Below are positions 58,294 to 64,000 of a stretch of DNA of 64,000 bases, one piece after another; positions within the stretch are counted from its first letter, which is position 1, and every line of letters begins with the position of its first letter. Location: positions 480,375 through 544,374 of the forward strand of contig NZ_VCEJ01000002.1 of NCBI RefSeq assembly GCF_005860805.1. The letters are read 5' to 3'. The translations under genes and the position numbers were made by a program. The DNA comes from Dyadobacter luticola (GTDB lineage: Bacteria > Bacteroidota > Bacteroidia > Cytophagales > Spirosomataceae). The notes under the pieces were generated by a model. The model saw only the letters and a program-made list of their open reading frames with translations, made no database searches and was not told the DNA's origin.

Positions 58294-58911
58294 ATGAAAA
58301 ATTTAAGCTACGCTTTGATTGCAACAGCAGTACTTTTTAGTTCTTGCAAATCGGAATCACAAAGTATCGATTCCAATCAACAAAAAAGCATGTTCCTGGA
58401 CGTGCACAATCTGGAACCAGGTAAGGTAACGTTTGATGCAGTGGCGGATGCCCACAAAAAAGACCTCGCCACGCAGGGCAAGTATGGTGTTAATTTTGTC
58501 AAGTTCTGGGTAGACGAAGCCGCAGGTAAAGTGTACTGCCTGTCCGAATCACCGGATTCGGCGGCGGTATACCGAACTCACAAAGAAGCACACGGCCTGG
58601 TTCCGGATCTGGTGCAACCCGTGAGCAGCGGCAAAGAAGCTGTGGCTGGCGTTCAACCTACTTTATTTTTAGACATTCACCAGCTCGGTGCTGGCAATGT
58701 GACCGCCAAAGCGGTTGCAGATGCGCATGTGAAAGATCTTGCCGTTCAGGGTAAGTATGGTGTCAATTTCATCAATTATTGGGTTGATGAAAAGTCAGGG
58801 GCGGTAATGTGTCTTTCCGAAGCCAAAGATGCCAACTCTGTGATAAGCACGCACAAGGAGGCGCACGGACTTATCCCCGTTGAAGTTCACCAGGTAAAAC
58901 AGGGACAGTAG
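58294..58911 (+). CDS. Lipoprotein with two tandem DUF4242 domains
   Basis: A 205-residue lipoprotein (signal MKNLSYALIATAVLFSSC, Cys 18) with an internal duplication. Repeat 1 (~33-110, MFLDVHNLEPGKVTFDAVADAHKKDLATQGKYG) and repeat 2 (~122-200, LFLDIHQLGAGNVTAKAVADAHVKDLAVQGKYG) are near-identical in layout. Each has a D-x-H, an A-D-A-H-x-K-D-L and a T-H-K-E-A-H-G-L segment. DUF4242 members include the nickel-binding SCO4226 type, and the repeated His residues would suit metal binding. It lies between a graveyard of gene fragments and the DUF4242/LuxR pair. A strong terminator follows. Confidence 0.85.
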   Translation: MKNLSYALIATAVLFSSCKSESQSIDSNQQKSMFLDVHNLEPGKVTFDAVADAHKKDLATQGKYGVNFVKFWVDEAAGKVYCLSESPDSAAVYRTHKEAHGLVPDLVQPVSSGKEAVAGVQPTLFLDIHQLGAGNVTAKAVADAHVKDLAVQGKYGVNFINYWVDEKSGAVMCLSEAKDANSVISTHKEAHGLIPVEVHQVKQGQ

Positions 58912-58931
58912 AAACCTGTCGGCCCAACGCG

Positions 58932-58968
58932 AGAGAGCGTCTCAAATGTATGAGACGCTCTCTTTTTG
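58932..58968 (+). terminator. Rho-independent terminator
   Basis: AGAGAGCGTCTCA / TGAGACGCTCTCT, a 13-bp perfect stem (58932-58944 and 58951-58963) with a 6-nt loop, followed by T residues. It starts 21 bp after the DUF4242 lipoprotein stop. Confidence 0.88.
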
Positions 58969-59005
58969 TATTACATTTTAACAATCAAACGGATAAATAT
59001 ATACG

Positions 59006-59386
59006 TTATCTCACGCTCAGCAGACGATGTTGTTGCACTGAGATATTCTCGATATGGAAATGCTTGTTCTCCATCATTCGCTTGCTGTAAATACAAATTT
59101 CGTAGTCGCCATCTTTCAGTTCGGAGATGTCGTAGTTAATGGCAGTCTTAACCGGCCTTTTGCCGATGTAATTTTGCTGGATTGTCTTTCCTTCAAAAGA
59201 TTTAACCATCACTATCAGCTTCATTTTCAAATTGTTATTGATGTTTACCCTGAGTCTTCCGTCTTTCAGCGGAAAGATGGTCCATTCTAATGATCCGATG
59301 TTCTTGTGGCTGTTGTCCTTTGCTTCTGTATTTAAAGCAAGCAACATAAGTACCTGAAAGGCGAGTGCCCTGTTCATGATTTTCAT
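59006..59386 (-). CDS. Small secreted beta-sandwich protein
   Basis: A 126-residue exported protein with a signal peptide of ~22 residues (MKIMNRALAFQVLMLLALNTEA). The rest looks like one immunoglobulin-like or DUF3244-like domain: RLRVNINNNLKMKLIVMVKSFEGKTIQ and ISELKDGDYEICIYSKRM, the pattern of T9SS-type C-terminal or DUF3244 folds. It lies downstream of the DUF4242 gene on the same strand, beyond a terminator. ATG at residue 4 (59377) is an alternative start. Function unknown. Confidence 0.65.
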   Translation of the reverse strand: MKIMNRALAFQVLMLLALNTEAKDNSHKNIGSLEWTIFPLKDGRLRVNINNNLKMKLIVMVKSFEGKTIQQNYIGKRPVKTAINYDISELKDGDYEICIYSKRMMENKHFHIENISVQQHRLLSVR

Positions 59387-59478
59387 GATTGTTTGATTTT
59401 TGTGATTGATAAATTGGTGTGGAAACTGCGTAGAATTCCTGACTGCCAGATGTTAAGCCGGCAGAAGCGGTGCATAAA

Positions 59479-59506
59479 ATCCGTCGCGGAAACCTCCGCG
59501 ACGGAT
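59479..59506 (-). terminator. Terminator of DUF4242 gene
   Basis: ATCCGTCGCGGA / TCCGCGACGGAT, a perfect 12-bp stem with a 4-nt loop (59479-59490 and 59495-59506), 47 bp past the DUF4242 stop. On the minus strand a T-rich stretch (TTTTATG) follows. Confidence 0.8.
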
Positions 59507-59553
59507 ATGACACATAACAAACCTAATTATTGACGACGAAGGTGAACCGGCAA

Positions 59554-59832
59554 CTAGTAAGTGGCCCCGGTGGCCGGGTCGATGATGGTTTTAACTTCGG
59601 TAATGGAATCAATCGGGAAGTTTCCAAGACGCGCGTGCTCGCGGACCATTTCTTCCGATTCACTAATGTGAATACAAAAAAGCTTGTCATTGGTTACAAA
59701 TGATTGGATCCAATGATACGGTACGCCCAGCTTGCGCACAGTTGCGCATGACGCCTGCGAGATCGCCTTCAACTCTTCGCCTGACAGATTACCCAGTCCC
59801 GGGATCGTCCGCTCGATGATAAATTTTTTCAT
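59554..59832 (-). CDS. DUF4242 (SCO4226-like) protein
   Basis: A 92-residue protein that is one DUF4242 domain: MKKFIIERTIPGLGNLSGEELKAISQASCATVRKLG, then VTNDKLFCIHISESEEMVREHARLGNFPIDSITEV. It has the E-R-x-I-P-G-x-G start and H-A-x-x-G-x-P end of the family. The possible metal ligands His and Cys are present, but fewer than in the duplicated lipoprotein. A clear -7 element TATCTTTG lies on the minus strand at 59872-59865, 33 bp ahead of the ATG. Immediately upstream is the MalT-like LuxR regulator, a plausible controller. Confidence 0.88.
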   Translation of the reverse strand: MKKFIIERTIPGLGNLSGEELKAISQASCATVRKLGVPYHWIQSFVTNDKLFCIHISESEEMVREHARLGNFPIDSITEVKTIIDPATGATY

Positions 59833-59864
59833 ATATGGCTAGTCTTTGTGATTAGAATAGGATA

Positions 59865-59872
59865 CAAAGATA
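59865..59872 (-). promoter_or_regulatory. -7 element of DUF4242 gene
   Basis: Minus-strand TATCTTTG matches TAnnTTTG exactly and lies 33 bp upstream of the ATG. No -33 element was identified, so an activator may be required. Confidence 0.6.
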
Positions 59873-59929
59873 TATGGTGCCAGCAGGGAGAACCAGGGGG
59901 GTATTGCCTAAATTACCAAACCCAATTCC

Positions 59930-62536
59930 CTATTTTAGTATTCCCATAGACAATGCTTCATTGACGGCTTTCGACCGGGTACCTACATTGAGTTTCAGCA
60001 GGATAGCGGAAATGTGATGATCCACCGTTTTTGCTGAAATGAAAAGCTTTTCGGCTATCTCTTTGTTTTGCATCCCCGTCTGCAAAAGTTGTAAAACATC
60101 CAGCTCCCGGCTGGTGAGCTGGGCCGCATTGGAACGGGTGCTCAGGCGCTTTCCTCTCGGAATTTTTTTGACGCCCTCGGAGCGCATGGATTGCCTCAAT
60201 TTTTGATAAACCCGCTCCGCGCCAAGCTCCTCAACCATTTTCAGCCCCTTCCTCATATCCTCTTCGTCCCCCTCGAACAATGTCAGGGCATACTCGTACG
60301 GGCAGCCGGTTCTTTCCCAATAAGCGGCCGCTCCCTTTTCATTTGTATACTGACCGTCAATTTCTTTCGTCAAAACATAATCCCTTCTGGCCCGTTTCAA
60401 CCAGAAATACAACTTGTTATCATCTGTGATTTTCTTTACCTGCCGGATCATGTCTACCGCCTGATCGAGCACGGCTGTTTCTATGAGGCTAGTACCCAGC
60501 AGCCACTCATACTCCAGCAATGCAGACAAAGCCGGCACAATCCGGTGCAGCTCCATTGTGTCAAAAGCAATCGTCTTGGCCTCGGAGAGCAAATCGAGTG
60601 CCCCATCCTCCCCGCGGCGCAATTTCAAAAGCCCGATTGTTATCAGCGAGCCGATTTTGATCACAGGCAGCAGGTCTTCGGTTTGTAAAAGACTCTGCGC
60701 CAGCTTAAAAGCCTCATCCCAGGCTCCGGTTTCCAGGTTAAGCCTCGCTTTGTACCCCACCATGTAAAGGCGAAGAGAGTCCATATCCCTTTCCTGACAG
60801 TAGGCAATTCCCAGATCCAGATGTTCCCTGGCAACATCGTAAAGTTTCATTGATATCGCATTGCTACCAATGGCTGTATATGCACGGGCGGCGTGTTCGT
60901 GAAATGCGTATTCCAGTGCGATCTGAAGGCTCTCCTGCAAATAGGACATCCCTTCCGCAACTGATTGATGGTCTGTCATCAGTGCTGACCCAATGCTGTT
61001 CAAAGCATGCGCAAGTGTTTCCTGATCGTCAATCTCACGTGCCAGATGACTTGCTTTTTGTCCCCAGGCCAGGCATTCGTCTGTTTGGTCTGCAAGCATT
61101 TTCAGCGCTGCCATGTTACTGTAAGCCATTGCTTTGGCGCGGGAAGCAGGAGCGTTTTGCAGTTCATTTACTGCCCTGATACCCAGCTTTTCTGCCTGTG
61201 CACGATTTCCCTCATACCACCAGAGCCTCGACAAAAATCGCAGGTTCTTCCCTATCTTTTCCGCATCTTGCTGTTCCTGCCAAAATTCCAGCGCCCGCTC
61301 CGTGTATGCGATTGCCTCTTTGTTTTGGTGGATCAGATAGCATTCGTAGGCGTATAATTCGTGGTAAGCTGCAAGTTTTTCCTTACCGATAAACTTTTCA
61401 CATTCGATAGCCAGGCAATACAGCCTCGCTGCGTCTGCATGGGCCCCGGCTAAGGCGGACTTTTCAGCAGCGATGGGCGCATAGCGTGCAATCAGCTCAT
61501 CGGAGCCCGCATTTTTGGCGTGATGAACGATGCGCTCAATTTCCTGGTTTTGCTCAAACACTTCCAGGAACATGGCCAGGATTTGTTTATTGAGTGCGAT
61601 GCGAAGTAAGGGAGATAATGACGCCTCAATAGTCTGACTATAAAGCTGATGCTTAAAAAAAATCAGCCCGTCCCTTACAATCAGTATTCTGGATCCAAAA
61701 CAATATTTAACTGCTTCCCTATACCTCGGCTGTATCTGCTCGAGGTATTTCAATTCGAAACCCGCAGGAAAAATGGAGAGCATTTCCCACAGTGTTTTCG
61801 TATCATCTTCCTGCTGATGATAAACCGACAAAATAGAATCCCGGACATTTTCGGGGACTCCGTTGCTATAACTTGCAAGGATTTCTGTGACGTAAAAAGG
61901 GTTTCCACCCGTAATATTGTACACTTCTTCGCCGCTGTAACCCTTCTCAGCGGCCAGTTTTTCCACGATTGCGCGCGAGAAGGGCGCCAGTTGAAATTTG
62001 GTGAAAGAATGGGAGTAAAGTTGTCCGAGCACATTCCGCAAAGGGTGCCGCGCATGCACTTCGTCATCACGGTAAGTCAGGATAAAAAGGCATTTCAGCT
62101 GACCGATACGCCTGCCCAGAAATTTGATAAAATCAAGCGTAGCTTCGTCCGCCCAGTGAATGTCTTCAAAAACCACCACCATGCCTTTGCGCTCCTTATG
62201 CAGTTCCTGTAAAACACTCAAAAAAAGCGACGTCCGGTCTTCGGCATCGGTATGAACCTCTGAGAATCCTTTTCCCAGCTGGATCAGAAGGTCGTATAGG
62301 GGTGCAAGGGGCCGCGGGCTGTACAGTGCATCACAGGTTCCCCAGTATGTTTTGTAATCAGGTTTGATCTCTTTGCAAAATGCGTTGACCAAAGTGGTCT
62401 TTCCGATACCTGGCTCACCAGTCACAAAAATGCAATGCCCTTCATCGCTTAATGTTTGTTTGAATTTGGAATGGAGCGTGGTTAAGAATTCAGCTCTTTC
62501 GATAAGTTCCATGGCGCTATTTTCGAGAAATGGCAT
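59930..62536 (-). CDS. MalT-like LuxR-family regulator with AAA-type ATPase
   Basis: An 868-residue LAL/MalT-type regulator. The N-terminal NTPase (about 10-290) has Walker A GEPGIGKTT, Walker B VVVFEDIHWADEAT and DDEVHARHPLR. A central TPR-like helical array (~350-760) follows. The C-terminal LuxR HTH (~805-868) has LTSRELDVLQLLQTGMQNKEIAEKLFISAKTVDHHISAILLKL. Such proteins sense a small molecule through the repeat region and activate with bound ATP. The inducer is unknown. It sits 97 bp upstream of the DUF4242 gene, which it may regulate. The start could also be ATG 62512 (MELIERAEFL). Confidence 0.9.
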   Translation of the reverse strand: MPFLENSAMELIERAEFLTTLHSKFKQTLSDEGHCIFVTGEPGIGKTTLVNAFCKEIKPDYKTYWGTCDALYSPRPLAPLYDLLIQLGKGFSEVHTDAEDRTSLFLSVLQELHKERKGMVVVFEDIHWADEATLDFIKFLGRRIGQLKCLFILTYRDDEVHARHPLRNVLGQLYSHSFTKFQLAPFSRAIVEKLAAEKGYSGEEVYNITGGNPFYVTEILASYSNGVPENVRDSILSVYHQQEDDTKTLWEMLSIFPAGFELKYLEQIQPRYREAVKYCFGSRILIVRDGLIFFKHQLYSQTIEASLSPLLRIALNKQILAMFLEVFEQNQEIERIVHHAKNAGSDELIARYAPIAAEKSALAGAHADAARLYCLAIECEKFIGKEKLAAYHELYAYECYLIHQNKEAIAYTERALEFWQEQQDAEKIGKNLRFLSRLWWYEGNRAQAEKLGIRAVNELQNAPASRAKAMAYSNMAALKMLADQTDECLAWGQKASHLAREIDDQETLAHALNSIGSALMTDHQSVAEGMSYLQESLQIALEYAFHEHAARAYTAIGSNAISMKLYDVAREHLDLGIAYCQERDMDSLRLYMVGYKARLNLETGAWDEAFKLAQSLLQTEDLLPVIKIGSLITIGLLKLRRGEDGALDLLSEAKTIAFDTMELHRIVPALSALLEYEWLLGTSLIETAVLDQAVDMIRQVKKITDDNKLYFWLKRARRDYVLTKEIDGQYTNEKGAAAYWERTGCPYEYALTLFEGDEEDMRKGLKMVEELGAERVYQKLRQSMRSEGVKKIPRGKRLSTRSNAAQLTSRELDVLQLLQTGMQNKEIAEKLFISAKTVDHHISAILLKLNVGTRSKAVNEALSMGILK

Positions 62537-62863
62537 CCAAGTTAGTGCGAAACGGAAGATAACACCGATACCGTAAACTAATTAGCCCTTTTAATCGCGA
62601 AAAACCTTCATTAAAACAGCTAATCATCCACGGAATTTTCGTTAGCAAGCACAGGTCATGAATAGGTGGATTGGTTGTAACAACCGGCTATAATTTAGCT
62701 CACCAACAGAAACATTACTATCAACTTTGAGACTCTTCTCCGGAGCCGGCCATCAGGGCTTTGTGTATGGATCATCATGGAAACTTGTGGCCAGGCACGA
62801 GGAAAGGCAGTAGACTACAAGATTGGCGAGAAAGACTGGAAGCTTACTACGGTCCTAATCAAA
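62537..62863. other. 327-bp gap, nothing supported
   Basis: Upstream region of the LuxR regulator. No ORF, box or hairpin was supported on either strand. Confidence 0.4.
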
Positions 62864-63135
62864 TCAAGACTTTGACTGTTTGATCATTTCTTTACGAATC
62901 ATTTGTACACACTTGTATTTTGGTTATTGGCTGTATGCTTATTTTTCCAGCCCATAGTTTCCATCAGCGTTTCAATTGGGAGCTGCAAATAGAAAAGTGA
63001 TTTAATAATCCACCGGCAGTGGGTCGTTATATTTTGCAGGTAGGATTCCATTTTCTGCTCGTCGGTCTGCTCCAATAAAAATATTTTTCTTACACTTCCA
63101 ATTAAAAATCGTTTTAGATGATCGTATTTTTCCAA
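62864..63135 (-). pseudogene. Sigma-70-like factor C-terminal remnant
   Basis: The frame from 63135 reads LKRFLIGSVRKIFLLEQ and then HCRWIIKSLFYLQLPIETLMETMGWKNKHTANNQ. The last part is the sigma region-4-like signature of Bacteroidota ECF-type factors (C-R-x-L-L-x-x-F-Y, M-G-W-K-N-x-H-T-A-x-N-Q-K-Y-K-C). The frame then breaks; adding one A to the run near 62930 restores KYKCVQMIRKEMIKQSKS, ending at 62864. The N-terminal region 2 is missing. A decayed sigma-factor gene with a 5' truncation and one indel. Confidence 0.65.
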
Positions 63136-63454
63136 TTAACATCAGCCAAATCTAAACGGAAATATGAGGTTCCTTATTAAACTTAAAATCAACAAAGGGT
63201 CGAACGGGTATCATGTTTCTGGTACCGATGATGCCGATAGTGAGATCCTCACAACTGGCAATCTATAACTTTGCTTTCTCAATTCAGATCCATTAATTTA
63301 ATGAGTGTCTTTGCAACGATATGCTCATAATTATTTGCTTTAAACCAGCCGCCAATCTTGATTGATAGCCATTAGTACTTGATTTCGAGGGCATTGACAC
63401 ATAGAACAAAGTTAGATTGACCTTTTGAACAAACCGCACTTCAAAGCAACATCG
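63136..63454. other. 319-bp gap, nothing supported
   Basis: AT-rich sequence between the sigma remnant and the SDR promoter. No credible ORF or structured element was recognised. Confidence 0.4.
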
Positions 63455-63462
63455 TATCTTTG
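63455..63462 (+). promoter_or_regulatory. -7 element of SDR gene
   Basis: TATCTTTG matches TAnnTTTG exactly and lies 24 bp upstream of the ATG at 63487. A -33-like TTTTG at 63423-63427 is slightly too far away to be certain. Confidence 0.6.
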
Positions 63463-63486
63463 CATGCTTATAAAAATCAAATAGCT

Positions 63487-64000
63487 ATGGAAAAAGTATG
63501 GTTTATAACTGGTAGTTCGAGCGGCTTTGGCAGAAGCTTGACAGAAGCATTATTAGCAAAGGGCGATATTGTTGCGGCTACGGCAAGAAATACTGAAAAA
63601 TTAAATAATCTGGCTGTTAAATATACGGACCGCCTGTTGACACTGGAGTTAGATGTTACAAGCCAGCAGCAAATCCAGGCCGCTATTTCGGACACGATTG
63701 CCAAGTTCGGCCGTATCGATGTTCTGGTTAATAACGCCGGCTTTGGCGTAACCGGCGCAACTGAAGCTTTTACCGACGATCAGGTAAAGAACCAGTTTAC
63801 TGCAAATTTGCTGGCTCCTGTCAAGATCTGCAGGGCAGTATTGCCTTATATGAGAAAACAAAAAGCCGGGAGGATTTTTAAATTTAAGCTCAGTAGGCGG
63901 ATTGGTGGCAAGCATTGGCCTGTCCATTTACCAAAGCGCGAAATTCGGACTCACCGGGTTTAGCGAAGCGCTGGCAAAAGAAACGGCTCCGCTCGGGATA
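63487..64000 (+). pseudogene. SDR family oxidoreductase, frameshifted, runs off right edge
   Basis: A classical SDR beginning VWFITGSSSGFGRSLTEALL (T-G-x-x-x-G-x-G), with LDVTSQQQI, DVLVNNAGFG and ANLLAPVKICRAVLPYM. After residue ~130 the frame goes wrong and stops at 63963. One extra A in the AAA at ~63880 explains it. The other frame reads NLSSVGGLVASIGLSIYQSAKFGLTG, holding the catalytic Ser and the Tyr-x-x-x-Lys, and stays open to the window edge at 64000. ATG 63487 is chosen because a -7 element ends 24 bp upstream. Either a real frameshift or a base-calling indel. Confidence 0.72.

Noticed and set aside
1..64000. CRISPR arrays, tRNA/rRNA genes, intact insertion sequences, prophage genes
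   Set aside because: Nothing with repeat-spacer periodicity, tRNA cloverleaf, transposase DDE pattern or phage structural gene was seen. The gene fragments at 56-63 kb have no adjacent transposase.

Overview
The window looks like a chromosomal segment of a Bacteroidota bacterium of the Cytophagales type (Dyadobacter/Spirosoma-like; genus is inference). Reasons: many short lipoproteins with a Cys lipobox right after the signal peptide, family types typical of the phylum (DUF5777 barrel, CusA fused to its outer-membrane factor, DUF4242 proteins, YkuD L,D-transpeptidase, paired double-domain universal stress proteins), near absence of Shine-Dalgarno sequences, and several TAnnTTTG-type -7 promoter elements. 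No rRNA, tRNA, CRISPR array, intact transposase or prophage was seen.

Region 1 (1-28.4 kb) is a dense stress/low-oxygen survival island: lipoproteins, flavodoxin, Hsp20, DinB-like protein, a free-standing glutamyl-tRNA reductase dimerisation domain, Zn alcohol dehydrogenase, PAS histidine kinases, six double-Usp proteins, two P-type cation ATPases, two BON-domain proteins, an alpha-amylase-family enzyme with a split ATPase/APH-kinase pair, and a six-gene operon (L,D-transpeptidase, membrane protein, acetyl-CoA hydrolase/transferase, lipoprotein, two Usps). Its unifying feature is a recurrent 12-bp palindrome TGAY-N4-RTCA, an FNR-type box, upstream of almost every transcription unit and often overlapping the stop codon of the preceding gene. 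In several cases a -7-like element lies 33 bp from the box centre.

Region 2 (28.7-30.4 kb) is AT-rich and decayed: one orphan lipoprotein and a truncated, frameshifted sugar-phosphate isomerase/epimerase. Region 3 (30.5-41.9 kb) is a metal-efflux locus: a two-component system, Rieske lipoprotein, DUF5777, YceI-like protein, a CusA-CusC fusion, CusB-like adaptor, a frameshifted ferritin-like/VIT1 transporter and a haem-binding-domain protein. Region 4 (42-50 kb) has a second two-component system divergent from a tripartite RND pump. Both two-component loci carry hexamer direct repeats with an exact 11-bp period upstream of the target operon.

Region 5 (50-54.8 kb) has a Crp/Fnr-family regulator, the best local candidate for the TGAY-N4-RTCA factor, divergent from a sulfur operon (TauE/SafE exporter, MBL-rhodanese, two YeeE/YedE half-transporters) with two more boxes, then a DUF202 protein. 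Region 6 (54.8-64 kb) has an Asp/Glu racemase, an MNT-HEPN fusion, a graveyard of gene fragments (glycosyltransferase, TrpF, beta-lactamase-like, probable LytTR, sigma factor), DUF4242 proteins with a MalT-like LuxR regulator, and a frameshifted SDR running off the right edge. Many disruptions are single-base indels in short homopolymers, so sequencing error must be separated from real decay.
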